Assembly (NCBI RefSeq): GCF_025698545.1
Contig: NC_068569.1
Span: 2,542,001-2,606,000, forward strand
From: Gossypium raimondii
Lineage: Eukaryota; Streptophyta; Magnoliopsida; Malvales; Malvaceae
Direction: 5' to 3'
DNA length: 64,000 nucleotides
Shown: positions 11,885 through 23,760 of the stretch, piece after piece
Position numbering within the stretch: the stretch's first letter is position 1
Layout of the letters: each line of letters opens with the position of its first letter
The notes under the pieces: model-generated
Told to the model about the DNA's origin: nothing
The model's input: only the letters and a program-made list of their open reading frames with translations
Databases searched by the model: none
Program-made: the position numbers and the translations under genes

Positions 11885-14456
11885 TCTGCCAAAAAATGTG
11901 ACACTTTTGTTTAGCTTTATTGTTATGTTTCAGATATGAAGTAAAGACCAGATAAATTTTATCTCATCATAGTGAAAACAAGCTTTTGGACAGATATATG
12001 ACAAAAACATGTAACCAAACTCAAGCATAACATATACATACCACACAAGTTCTAGCGTTGCAAGTGGTGATCCTGCACTCTTGAAGTAAGATTCGAGGTC
12101 CACATCACAATACATGTTCAAGAAAGGCAGTCCCAGCAGCTCATGAGCTGACTTTCTTTCATTCGGGTCTTTCTTTACACTGTCATGGATAAAAGAACCC
12201 AAGCCAGGCTTCAGTAAAACTCAAATGATCAAACAATTCTATAAAATCAAAGTAAAAGGAAAATTCCAACTGCAGAGGCTATCCCTCCAGTACCAAAAGG
12301 AACTAATAAATGATCTCTCTTGACAGAAGATCAATTTGACGAAAACATTTAATTAACAATATAGAACTCAATAACTCATTATAATGCAAAAATATTCTAG
12401 AACCTTTTAGGGATTATAAGTAACTGATTAAAAAAAATTACCATGCAGATATAAAAGAGCAAAATTCAGAAGAAAATCGATCTGAAGGTGCAAAAGGTGG
12501 TGGTTGTTCAACAATTTGTTCCATGAGCTCATAAAAGTTAGTCCATCCTTCTGCCTGATCAGGTGGGGAATATGGGAATTGACCTGTTGCACACTCGAGC
12601 AAAACTAGCCCCAAGCTCCAAATGTCACTTTTACTTCCATAATTGTCACCAATAATTCTCTCAGGCTACAAAAGAAGGTAATCGACGTCAACAAAACTAA
12701 TAACTTTCAAACAAATAATAATAAAATAACCTTAGCCACCAAAACAAAGTTTCTTTTCATCTTTTGGTACAGTCAATTAATTACTTACAGACATATAGTT
12801 GTATGTGCCAACAAATGTGTTTGCTTGTCCTGAGGTGCTTGTCATTATTGCACTCACACCGAAGTCAGTAATTTTGACTTCTCCTCTATGATTTATTAAC
12901 AAATTAGATGGCTTTAAGTCTCTGTGGATAATATGCTTTTCATGATGAAGATACATCAAACCCTTTAGCACCTGCAATAACAAGAAGAATATAAAATGAA
13001 TACCAGAACATCTGGTACATACTCTTGATTTCTTCAAAGTTCAAATGTACCAACCTGCTTACATATTGCAGCAAGATAGGGCTCGGGAATGGATTTAACC
13101 TTTCTCAGAAAATCTGCTAGGGATCCACCATCCATGTACTCCAAGATAATTGAAATGGCACCATTTTTATAAAAAGACTGATAACAAACAACAACATATG
13201 GACACTGAGATGACTGATTTATTTTCAATTCCTTTGCAATCTGCTTGCGAGCTGACTCTTCAATATTCATTTGAATAATCTAGCAAAAGAAACCGTGTCA
13301 GGATTTACCATGAGAGCAACAAGGAAATGCAAAACTCATAAGAAACACAACTTTTTTTGAATGGTTATTTGGCTAGCTCCAATTCTCAAAAAATAACAAG
13401 ATCTGTTTTAGAAGAATGACTTCTATAAAATCAAGAAAGGCTGAACATTCTTTTACTAATTCATAGTGTAACCAACAAGAGAAGCATCTTTTTAACAGTA
13501 ATAGCTCACAATACATCTATCAAGCATGATTTAGGAGCGATTTTTTGTTATCATTCATCATGATTAAACCTACCAATAAGTTTCCAGGAATCAGGCCCTC
13601 ATTAGAATACACATATGAGGTAAATGGATAAATCCGTCAACATAATTCAGACATTTTAATTAGATAACCACATTCACACTGTGTAATTTCGTCTCCCTAC
13701 AGGTGATATGTGCACATCATGCAAATGTCATTGAAATTTGAAACGGCAATAATTCTTGGTAAAAAAAAAACAGAGGACGGAAATTTTAAAACAAAAAACA
13801 CGAGAGTGAGAATTCAGAAAGTGTTAAAACACTTAAAACTTGGCTCTTGCATATTTACCTTCAATGCAAAAAATTGGCCAGTCCATTTGTGTTGGACCAA
13901 TTGCACAATTCCACCATTACCCTTGCCGATAACTTTAATGGCATCTATATCATCTAAATTCAACTGGTCGTCCGCGTCAGTTTCTGATGGCTTAATAGGC
14001 GGAGGCTAAAAGCAACAAAAAAAGAAAAGAAACAGATTAAAATCTTCAATAAATGAAAACTCTAACTAAGATCTTCTTAACTCGCTAGACGGCAAACATC
14101 TATTGAGTCAAGAGAATCTCAGCAATGAAAAGCGTTAAACTTAAGAAAAAAAAGCAAGTTCATTGAAAAAAGAAAAAAGAAATCATACAGCTTCAGATTC
14201 GGATTCAGATACAATTCGAACTCCATCCTTGTTAACGAGGAGATCGCCGTCTTTGAATGTACCGCTCTCGGTTCTGCCAAGAAAAAAAATTTAACGCCAA
14301 AATCAAACTTTAAAAATCCTTAAAAGAAAGTAGAAGAATTTGAAAGTGGACGTAAATAACTAATCATGCTTACAGAAATTTGGCGAAGGAGATCTCGGCT
14401 GGAAGAGGAAGAGAGAGCTTCAAATTAGGGTTTACAATTCCCTTTCCCTTCTTCAT
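11885..14456 (-). CDS. MKK2: MAP kinase kinase, MKK1/MKK2 subgroup
   Basis: Eight exons on the minus strand: 14456-14374, 14273-14189, 14005-13859, 13279-13055, 12971-12789, 12665-12442, 12179-12042, and a final exon starting at 11885. They give 361 residues, matching the family size (about 360). The N terminus is [17 protein letters not shown], then [20 protein letters not shown], typical of plant group A MKKs. Kinase landmarks are the glycine loop GKGNGGIV (83-90), ATP lysine K105 (FFALK), catalytic loop [10 protein letters not shown] with D198, DFG at 216-218, the plant activation pair T226-x5-T232, and GTYNYMSPER. In Arabidopsis MKK2 acts below MEKK1 in cold, salt and defence signalling and phosphorylates MPK4 and MPK6. 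The last coding exon contributes only the final A of the stop: TG at 12043-12042 joins A at 11885. A non-canonical alternative end would add a few residues. The exon phases are otherwise unambiguous. Confidence 0.93.
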
Positions 14457-14537
14457 CTGAGGTTTTGCTTCTTCTTTTTTCCAAAAGTGGGAGAGAAAAA
14501 AAAAAGAGTAGTTGAGAGTGTTTCTTTCAATGGTTGC

Positions 14538-14545
14538 TATTTATA
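14538..14545 (-). promoter_or_regulatory. Likely TATA box of the MKK2 gene
   Basis: The minus strand reads TATAAATA about 85 bases upstream of the start codon at 14456. A CT-rich leader follows, as is common in plant promoters. The position and consensus fit; no other element was assigned. Confidence 0.5.
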
Positions 14546-14556
14546 TACATATATAG

Positions 14557-16736
14557 GGAAGAGGAAAAGAGAGAAGCAGACCAGTCTCCTCCACGACCAC
14601 GAGGAAGATGACCTGACTTCACGTTGACTTTTCTTTTAATAATTATAAGTCGTAATTTAATTTTTTTAATTCTTAAAAAAATAGATAATTATTTTAAGAA
14701 TTTCATTAAATATATATATAAATTTCGTCCCAAAAAATATATATCAAATTAATATTATAAACTAATCATGGTAACATTGAAATATTAATGGAAAAGCCAA
14801 AATAATGATTACATTTTTAAATTTAAATGCCACACACAAAAACAAAATTATATTTTATAAGTAGAACTAAGAAAAGGATTAAAATTAGAAACCATGAGAT
14901 TTGAATATAGATTTTCAAAGCTTCCAAATGTAAATGCACTCCCATTGGCAAACAGATTTTAAAAGAAAATTTATTGTTTATAAAAAAAAAGCATTTTCAC
15001 ATTGGCTAGGAGGATGAGAACATATTCATATTTAAATAAAAAACAAATATATGAAAGCGGGAAAGTTACCATATAAAATCATAAAAAAGACCCAAATGGA
15101 TTAGTGTCATTTTTAGAGAAATTTAGATTAATGAAATTACACACAAGATGATAATAACGTGTATGAGCGACCCAGTTTCTAGAAACGAAATTCAATATTA
15201 GAAAAAGTCATTTCCCAATTTCCAATCAAAATTAACACTGTTTTGCGCACAAATTTTCCACGAATAAAAACGATAGCAGTCTATGAGACGCCTTTTGTAT
15301 TATAGTTGAATTTTCAAATTCACAACCAGCTGAATTACAATTTTAAGTACTGACAAGTTGTTCTACCACCTTTTTAGCCGGCCGGTTATTGACTCTGGAA
15401 ACAAATTTTTGATGCGATTAATATTGTGTTCATCAATAATTGCCTCACTGGGAAAAGGGTCATCTTTACGGCGTAATCTTATATTGTACGTACCAAGGCT
15501 TGGTTTCTCTATTACGTGACAAACTTTAGTAAGCTCTACCATATAATAGAGGTGGGCATTTGATCAAGTCAAATTGAGTTAAAAAATTTCGAGTTAGTTA
15601 AATTGATAAATTTTATTTTAGTAACTGAATTTAATTTAAAATTTTTTCGAATTGAGTTAAAAGATTTCGAGTTAAATCTAGTCAAGTTAACGAATACTAT
15701 TATTTATCTTGAATGTTGTGTTTACATAATCGATTATTTAATTAGTAGATGAACTACAAGATTATTTAACTTCATAAGTAAGATTGATGGATAAACATTT
15801 ATCGAATAATGTAATTTTGTCTTTTCCGGTTTGTTTGAATAACTTAAATTGTGTAATTTATATTCGAGTTAAAACGAAAATTTTGATTTTTTTATTTGAG
15901 TTTATCTGAATAACTCGAACTATTTAATTCAAAATTTAAATTATTTATCAAATTTTTCGAATCGAATCACTTTCTGATTTACCCATGAATTCCTTTTGTT
16001 TTCTTCTTCAAATAAGTACTGTCTATATATTATATTATGATTTGAATTATATTGGTATTGTATTTTGTGTATTATACCATGTTTTCTATTAATTAGTAAT
16101 TTGCAGAAAGGAAAGGAATGGCACATAGAAATTACTTAAAGAGGTTAAAATAAAGGTGACGTAAGAAATTACAAGTTGGTTCCAAATTACTACAATGTTT
16201 GTTTCGATTGTACAATGAATCCACTTGAAACCTGAAAGCACATCACATAATAGTTATCGATCAGTAATGACTACGGCACCCACTTGGTTCTCAGCAGTCT
16301 GTGGAACCCTTAAGGCTGTCTGCAAATTTATGATCATTAACTTTGGCTTCTTTTTTATTGGTCAGAATGACCTAACTTTGACTAATAACTATCATAGTGC
16401 ACAAAGGGTTAGCTTTTTTTGCACTTGCCTGCCTGCCGACGTGGGTGAAACACAATCTATCAAAATAGAATCAAACTATATCCATTGAAATATCCTGGAA
16501 ATGAACGTCAAAACCAACAAACAAGAAGATAAATTTGATATTGTCGAGCTCAATGTTAGTGTATCACATCTTGTAAGAAAACTATGGTATATAACATACT
16601 ATATACAAATGTATTTGGGAATTCCATGAAAAATTACAAACCTAAGATTTAAAACCCCGTACAGCTGCAGCACACATCTTCTCACCGTTCCTATTACTTA
16701 ACCTGGAAAGCAACGATTATTGTAAACAAGCATGTT
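14557..16736. other. Intergenic DNA between CFIS1 and MKK2
   Basis: AT-rich DNA holding the MKK2 upstream region on the left and the CFIS1 3' flank on the right. A repeat copy lies at about 15550-15968 and is listed separately. No gene, tRNA or conserved open frame is visible. Short open frames at 15941-16126 and 16225-16488 have no recognisable domains. Confidence 0.5.
15550..15968 (+). repeat. AT-rich interspersed repeat, copy 1 (GGGCATTTGATCAAGTC type end)
   Basis: The block starts with a GGTGGGCATTTGATCAAGTCA-like end and continues as short tandem variations on GAGTTAA, TTCGA and GTTAAATT. Its right part contains inverted versions such as ATAACTCGAACT and TTTTTCGAATCGA. The block at 27600-28293 has the same style in the opposite orientation, ending GAATGCTCACTCCTA. 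The right terminus seems lost here. It is probably a non-autonomous DNA element; the class is not determined. Confidence 0.5.
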
Positions 16737-18467
16737 CTAAATGTCAACAATGTTGATGGTGAACTTGGATAGCAACTGTGGCACTCCCGATATTATCGGT
16801 CCATATGTCTACAAAAACAAAACATGAAATGCATAATTACAACATCTATAGGGAGAAACAAGTTCGAAGCATAAATAGGGCAGTACAATGAAGCTACCCC
16901 ATAAAGGAGGTTATTTATTGATATATCCAGAAAGGACTTGTCAAAGTAATATCAAGTGTTCTACAAAGCACAATGTTCAATTTAGTCTTGATTGAATGCT
17001 CAAGCACCAATTTATAATGTTAAGTTGTACCTTGTGGTTTTCATGAACCTGGCGCAGTGGAACTGCAAGCAATTTGAGATTTTTGGGTACGATAAATTTT
17101 TGACTCTCCGGCAACCTCACAAGGAAGACTTTGGTGCACTCCTATGAAATTTAGAATAACATGAGAACTGAGAAAGGTATGGTACAGATGCAGAATCAAT
17201 ATAAATGTACCAACCGACGAACCTTAGGCTTTTTCGCATTGGATGGCAAGTATGGATACATTAAGGTTTCGAAATCATGCCGCCACCACATGCCAAGACA
17301 TTCACCCACCTGAATATTTAAGAAAGTGAGAATTTTCACACCATTTCACAATAATACTTGCAAATATAAATGGGGAGAAAAAAAAACCTGCTTTACCTGC
17401 CATTCAGTTTCATTGCCATCTTCACTAGCAGAAAGCTTCCTGGAAAGCTTACGGTTCAGTCCATCAATATCTGGAAATTCAGCTCAATCTTAGATCAGTG
17501 AAGCACAAGAATGGTTAAACCTAGCAAAACTCAAGTTTGCAAAAGATAATTTCACAGAACTAGTAACTTACCTGATTCACCAGGCCTCAAACGGCCACCA
17601 GGAAGCTTAAAGAAGGAATTCCTAACTTGCAGCAGCAAAAGATGAGGGTGCTTGAACAACTCAACCTGATTAGATAACATTGCTTAAAACATTTGCAAAG
17701 AACATAACTAAACTAATACATTCCCTCAATCTTGCATGAAATATATATAACAGTCGGAAATGTAGAAAACAGTCTACCCTTTATTAACAGTCGTATCTAA
17801 GTCCTAAATATCAGTGTTCTCGACTTCCAGGAGGCGCCTCTAATCGACTAACAGTATGCCATGCACTGCAAGTCTGGAAGTGACTTTCAAATTTCTTTAT
17901 TTAAGAAAAAATACAAAATAGTTCATATGTTTCAGCCTTGAACTAACTAAGTTCCCTAGGTTTCGACCAAAGTTTTCAGTAAGATCTCCTAACCTAGTCA
18001 ATCATCGGTCATTCATATTACTAAGCACAGGGCACAAAATAACTTCTAGCCTAAACTATACAATTCCTTCAAAATTTAAACAATTTGGAACATTGTTCTT
18101 AGGTTTTCAAAACTTCACAATCATAAAAATCAGAAAAACAGAGCAAACTAACCAGAATAACTGCTTCCACGGAAGTCCTCAATCCATAGGCAGCATAACT
18201 GGGGGGGGGGGGAGGTTAAAATTGTTAAACCCATAAATATTTTTGGCGCAGAAAAGAACCCAATTGAATTTAAGAGAGAGATCAGGTGAAGTACTTGGAT
18301 TTCATCCTATTGATACGATCGAACAGAGTTTCATCCTTGAAAACAATGGCTTCTTTGGATCCAAAATAGTAACAACTTAGTGGGTAAATATCCACCCTTT
18401 TACTATGATTATCGCTGCTACTATCGTTGATTGCATCTGCTTCTACTCCCATGTGAAGATCTCCCAT
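16737..18467 (-). CDS. CFIS1: Pre-mRNA cleavage factor Im 25 kDa subunit (CFIm25/NUDT21 family, CFIS1 type)
   Basis: Seven exons on the minus strand: 18467-18295, 18198-18153, 17665-17572, 17470-17397, 17309-17223, 17141-17031 and 16808-16737. They give 218 residues ending SKFTINIVDI. The start gives MGDLHMGVEADAI, followed by YPLSCYYFGSKEAI, as in the plant CFIS1 branch. The Nudix fold carries LPGGRLRPGES, but the catalytic REUxEE part of the Nudix box is replaced (GLNRKLSRKL), as in all CFIm25 proteins, so it binds RNA and does not hydrolyse nucleotides. The C-terminal block PKNLKLLAVPL is family-typical. The human counterpart is a dimer that binds UGUA upstream of poly(A) sites and guides 3'-end processing. 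It lies upstream of MKK2 on the same strand, as At4g29820 does relative to At4g29810. The acceptor of intron 1 follows a pure C tract. Confidence 0.93.
18201..18212. repeat. Poly-G/poly-C tract at a splice acceptor
   Basis: Twelve G on the plus strand are twelve C on the coding strand. They directly precede the AG acceptor of CFIS1 exon 2, so the pyrimidine tract of this intron is almost pure C. Confidence 0.85.
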
Positions 18468-19236
18468 CTTAAATTTTCCTAGACTCAAACGGCAGAAAGA
18501 AAGACGGGAAAAGAAAAAAAACAAGGGTGTCCGAATAAAGTCTAACGTGTCCTAAAAGAAGAGCATGTTTCGGTTGTTAAACTTGTCGTGAACGTGGCGC
18601 TCCATAGACATTTGGGTTTCTTACAAGACTAGAACTGTGGTCTCTGTAAATTTGCGGCGCACACTGCATTTTGTATATTCATGTTTGGAATCGGGTGGGC
18701 ATGAGAGAGACACGTCTCTTGGCCTGGACTTTTTCATTTAAACCTTTGGTTCTAGGCTTTGGCCTCCGATAAAGTTCCTTCCCATGCATTAAAATAATAT
18801 ATTTTTAATTAATATGGAAAAAAATTCAAATCGACTCAAAAGTTTAAGTGCATAAATTTAAATTATTGAAATTTTAATCATTTTAAAAAATCAGTGTTGA
18901 AATATATAGCACATAAGCTTTCTCTATATATACATATGGTCGTCCATAGGCGTTTTAAATGGTTTTTCAAAAAAATAAAAATGAATGACTATAAAACTGC
19001 CATGGAAAATCAATTACTTATGGTGACATAGCCATCTTCCAAAATATCCACCACAAAAGAGCTTCCATTAAAGCCAGTCTTTAGCCACTAAATGTACGTA
19101 TTTGTTTTCAACTGTATATCTGGAGTTTGAAATTATCTACAACACCAGAGAGAAAATAATCGACAACAGTAGTTTAAATGAATAGTCGATAGGAAAACCT
19201 TTCTAGAAATAAGGTTACACAAAGAACCACCCTCAC
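18468..19236. other. Intergenic DNA between CFIS1 and the LYAR-like pseudogene
   Basis: This is the upstream region of CFIS1 (right of 18467) and the 3' flank of the LYAR-like locus. The first 250 bases are less AT-rich and likely hold the CFIS1 leader and promoter. I see no clear TATA box and no gene. Confidence 0.4.
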
Positions 19237-21221
19237 CTAGTGCTCCAACATTTCACTTAGTTGGGACTTATCATCATCACCTACACCCGATTCTTGGAGG
19301 GCCTTAAGAACCAGTTTTTGCAGCTTCCGCATCTTCAAAACTCCATCCGGCCTCAGCCAAATGCATATAAAAGATAGCATAAATGCATGTACAAGGACAA
19401 CAATGAGAAAGATCATTGTAATTTTGATAAACGGGATGCAACTTCGTGACTACTTAGTTCCCGACCCCTGGTTCAAGGGAAAGGAAATGGCTGATCAGAA
19501 GTTGAATAATTTCTAATATAACATAAAAAAAGTTTGAAATAGAATGAATACTAGTTAGGAGACATATAGATTTCAAGGCTGCTTTAATAAACTTCTTCCA
19601 CTTTATATTTCTTTTGTTATCTTCTTTGTTAGTGATAAATGCTGCTTTATCTTCTCTCACAACATTGCAGGCTTTGCCTGAGCTATCATCCACACTCTGT
19701 ATTTCGGTAATATCCCTCACAGGCACATCTAGCTTTCTCTTCTTATTCGATGATATTTCTCCATTTGATGCTTCTGAGCAGCCTGACATTTTTGAGCCCT
19801 TGAAAGCTAAAAAAAATTAAATTTTGGGCCTTAAAAATTGGATTTAACCTTGGGTCCTGGGTGGCCGCAGCTCCAAACAACTACTGGGGCCGGGCCTGAG
19901 TTCTGAGTTTATTTGGACATGGCCATCTTTGGGCAGATCCTACGGTTTGGCCTCTCCTTTAGGTTTATTCTCCAGCGATTCACTATTCGCTTTATTTTCG
20001 GTTGTTTAGCATGAAAAGCCCGAGCCTTTGCCCTATGCTTCTTTCCTTCAGCGTGAAGAAGCAATGTTTGCTGGCTGGTAACCTTGGTATTGCAAAGACT
20101 GCAAATAGATAATAAAGAGAATCTTATCAAATCACAACATACAACGATTAATATAATATATAGGTAATATTTTATCATGTGAAATTTTTATATCATGAAA
20201 GTTGGGACCATAGCTCAAGAGATCAACATAAACTACCTTACTAGATTAATTGTCAGTTATTATAAATGAGACACCAAAGAAAAACTATCCAGCTAAATCT
20301 TATATATTAAACTTACAAAATCACCAAAATCCGTAGTATTGGGCCAAATACATTACAGCTAAAGGACTGAAATACTCACTGAAAACAAGACAACACCCAA
20401 AAGAATCAGAGAGAAAGAATGGTAATACTTTTGTGTATTAAGCTTCCATTGTTCATAAATGAAAACAAAGGAAAACAAGAAAGCTAGAATAATTGAATAA
20501 CTGATATTTAAAGTTTGCGGCCTGAGCACAATTGAGGGTAGTTATTTTTTTCACCATTGAGCAATAGCCATACACAATCACCTAAGTAAGGGTAAGTTTG
20601 GATGGCGGTGTTTTTATCTGTTATTAGTATAAAATAGAATGACGGTCAGATCAAATACTATAATAATATTATAACATAAAATAAAAAGTAAATTAATCAC
20701 ATGACTTCACCATCATCCAAACTCACCTAGAAAATTACTCAAACTCTTCAAAAGTATTTTCAGACAAGCAACACTTGAAAAAAAAAAAAGTGGCACAACA
20801 AAATCTGGATAAAAAAGAGAGTTACCTACAAAACCAAGGAGGACGAGGAGATAACCCCACATTTATATCAATATCGGGTTTTTCCTTTGTTTGCTTGTTG
20901 GGTTTTGCATTTGAACCATTTGGTGTTTTTACTTGCTCCTTAGGACTATATTTCTCCTAAATATGATTAAAAAAAAGGGACTCCAAGATCATTTATCAAA
21001 AACTAACAAACAAGAGCAAGCGAATAAGAGACTTACTGCCTCAGTGATGCATTGCGTACGACCCTGAACGGTTTGCTGCTCAAAAATCACTCCACAATCA
21101 ATGCACGATAGCTATGGAACCAACCAAATAAGAAGATGGAAGCAGAACAAATTCTAAAGCGATTTGATAGCTTGGGTTTCTTCAAGTTCTCGCCGCAATC
21201 CTCACATTGAACCCACACCAT
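19237..21221 (-). pseudogene. LYAR-type C2H2/CCHC zinc-finger protein gene, probably inactivated
   Basis: Minus-strand homology starts at 21221 with MVWVQCEDCGENLKKPKLSN and continues with CIDCGVIFEQQTVQG (to about 21038). The next exon is 20956-20826 (EKYSPKEQVKTPNG to GLSPRPPWFC). A U1-like C2H2 finger follows from about 20102 ([20 protein letters not shown]). Then come a lysine-rich part near 19789-19570 (IKWKKFIKAALKS) and a last exon ending at 19237 (PDGVLKMRKLQKLVLKALQE). Signs of decay are clear. Intron 1 lacks a usable 5' splice site and keeps only its 3' end before CTATCGTGC. The histidine of each N-terminal zinc finger is Arg (SNRFRIC, GRTQC). The region after the U1-like finger needs a frameshift and contains stops. 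Plant LYAR homologues (At2g19385) are poorly studied; animal LYAR is nucleolar. A spliced, shortened product cannot be excluded. Confidence 0.72.
20590..20727. mobile_element. Tourist-like MITE, copy 1 (138 bp)
   Basis: Terminal inverted repeats GGGTAAGTTTGGATGGCGGTG and, inverted at the right, GGTGAGTTTGGATGATGGTG. The left flank is TAA (20587-20589) and the right flank TAG (20728-20730), so the target duplication is imperfect. It sits in an intron of the LYAR-like pseudogene. Same length and ends as the element at 24518-24655. Confidence 0.75.
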
Positions 21222-22371
21222 ATTTCCCCCTCCTTTTTTCCTTAGTTTGTTGTTCCAGAAAATTAAGGAAGAAATAAAGAAGGATTGCAGAAAATGAAGC
21301 AGCACGGAGAAGATGATAGGCTTGGGGTGTTGATAGGTTGTTCTTTTGATTTCTTTCATTGACGGGATAGTCCAACAATTTAGGAACCAAAACGCAGCGT
21401 TACAAAGCCACCAATAGTGAAAGGGTAGGAACAGAAATAAGTTTATGAAGGGCTTAAGTTCTGCCCATTTTAATCCATAATCCATACCCCTAAACCAGAA
21501 ACCCAGGCCCGAAAGCGTTTTGTATTACTAGAATTCCATCACAAAATCAGTCACATGCATGTCAATGTGGCATATTTTAACCACTAATAAACGCAAAACG
21601 TCTTTCAATAGATTTTTGAATCTTATATCACACCAAAGTTTGGATATATTTTAGACTTTTTATCTAATGTTTACATGTTGAAAATTACATGAGAACAAAA
21701 TTGTTTTTAAACAAATGTTATGATTAGATGTCACATACATCACAGCTGTCGTTAATTTCTAATGGCTTAATGTATATGCTCAATTCGGATAATTCTTTTA
21801 ATAATTTAAACCATTTAAATGATTGTGATTATTATTTTAAAATAGATATTTTATTTAAATTTTGTTGTATATAAACATGAATGTATTTTTAATTTATTAA
21901 GGTATAATAATTTATTTAGTTTTTCAATTTTATAAAAATCATTTTAGCTTTTTATTTAATATTTTTCTCTTTTAATTCTTAAATCATGTTGTATGCCAAA
22001 TCACCTCAAAATAGATGAAAAATTAATGTATGTTTATTTTGTTGGTGTGGCATACATGTAGATGCCATGTCAAGAATTAATTAATTTTTAAAATTAAAAA
22101 TCAAAAAATAATATTACTAAAATTATTTAAAAGCATAAAAATATTTTAAAAATAAATATTTTTAGTTTTTAAAATTAATTGATAATGTGACATACATGTG
22201 GATTGTCACATAGTCCATGTAAATGTCACATTAACAAAATGAGCAAACCTAGCTTTCCATCCATTTCAATTAATTTGACAAGTAATACAAATTTAATGGC
22301 TAAAAAAGTAAAAAAAATTAAAATGACTTTTTTGTAAAGAGGTATATAATGCAAGTCAATGTAAATCCAAC
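21222..22371. other. Intergenic AT-rich DNA
   Basis: The first 250 bases are the former upstream region of the LYAR-like locus. The rest is AT-rich with dispersed GTGACATACATGTGG-type phrases near 21730, 22050 and 22190, probably old repeat debris. No gene is visible. Confidence 0.4.
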
Positions 22372-23760
22372 ATGGTTTTTAGTGTTAATACTCCATTGGA
22401 TGTTCAACTAAATATGGGGGACATGTTCGGGGTCTCTGTTGCGAAGAATCCAGGCACATATTTGGGGATCCCAAGCCTATGGGGGAAGACTAGAATGAAT
22501 GCTCTAAGCTATGTGAAGGAAAGGCTCATTAGCAAGCTCAAAAATCGGTTGCCAGTGCGGTTCCAATATACTACATGTCCTGTTTTAAATTTCCCAAGAA
22601 GCTTTGCAACGAGATGAATGAAGCTTTGGCTAACTTATTTTTTAATATTATTTTAATTTAATATTTATATATTTATTAAAAAATTTATTTATTAAAATTT
22701 TTTATATCGTCATCTTAATATTTTTTTAATGTATATATTAGAATAATATTATATATTTAGTATAAATTTATTTTTATAATATGTTATAAATTACATAATA
22801 TATAAAAATAACATAATATAATATTAAGTATTATAAATTTAAAAATGTGCCGAATTGGATAAGTTCAAGCCTTAAATATCCAAACTTGAGCCAGATTCAT
22901 ATTTTGAAAGGGTCTAATTTTTATTATTTAAGTCCATTTTTCAGGCATAATATTTTTATTCAAACCTACTAAATTTTGGGTTGGGCGGGTAATCCCACCC
23001 ATGAACAAGTATATTCAGGAGTGGTTGATAAGAAACTGGGGAGGAGTGTATGGGATCTTAAAGTACAAAGTAAAATAAAAATCTTCCTTTGGAAAGCTTT
23101 ATCTGGGGCCTTGGCTACGAACTTTAATATGTGGAACAAGTTTGGTTATAGAGATCCGATCTGCTGTTGATGTCACAAGGAAGCGGAAACTATTGAACAT
23201 TTACTATTGAGCTTTGGATGGGTTCGAAGGGTATGGTATGAAGCTTGCCATGGTCTTCGTGTGAACAAGGAAGATATTAGCAGCTTTGGTGGGTGGCTTG
23301 AGGAGATTTTTAGCTTGTTCAAAGGTAATATGCAAAATGCCTTGGATATGAAACTCAGAATCGCCTTTACCTGTTGGATAATTTGGAAGGAACAATGTGA
23401 AGCTATTTTCAATGGAAGTTCTGTTAGTGACAAGAGAGCCATCTATAGAGTTAAGATCGGTATGGTGGAGCTGTGTGAGCTTCAGAACAAGCAAAGCGAT
23501 TGTAGGAAGAAAACTACCTCTAATAATCGTGAAACTCTTCTCTGGTGGAAGCCGGAAACTGATTGGCTTAAAATAAACGTGGATAGCGCTTTTGAGTATC
23601 TCTTGAAGCAAGATGGGATTGAATCTTGTTGCTGATTCACCAGATGAAGTGGAGCTTCAGGCTTTATATTCCGGTTTGCAGCTTGCTAAGAGAAGAAAGT
23701 GGGATAAAATCATGATTGAAACTGACTCCAAAGTAATTTTCACTCAAGTTACAGAGAAAT
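22372..23760 (+). mobile_element. Degenerate LINE (non-LTR) retrotransposon fragment: reverse transcriptase end, zf-RVT, RNase H
   Basis: At 22372-22660 the C-terminal reverse transcriptase region is recognisable (GVSVAKNPGTYLGIPSLWGK). It shifts frame near 22560 to YYMSCFKFPKKLCNEMNEAL. About 315 bases of AT-rich DNA then interrupt it (about 22660-22975). At 22976-23250 the zinc-binding RVT domain follows (KIKIFLWKALSG, then ETIEHLLLSFGWVRRVW) with a stop between the cysteines. From about 23540 an RNase H-type domain begins (WWKPETDWLKINVDSAFE), shifts frame, and goes on as EVELQALYSGLQLAKRRKWD and IMIETDSKVIF to about 23756. Stops and frameshifts make it dead. No LINE ORF1 or endonuclease is visible. 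Confidence 0.85.
22660..22975. repeat. AT-rich insertion splitting the LINE
   Basis: Very AT-rich sequence, then a segment near 22845-22975 of the CCGAATTGGATAAGTTC / CAAACTTGAGCC / GTCCATTTTTCAGGC type. This looks like a decayed copy of a dispersed repeat inserted between the RT and zf-RVT parts of the element. Its ends are not defined. Confidence 0.4.

Noticed and set aside
21087-21485. 132-codon minus frame overlapping the LYAR start
   Set aside because: It reads the LYAR exon's 5' leader and another phase; the true start is MVWVQCEDC at 21221.
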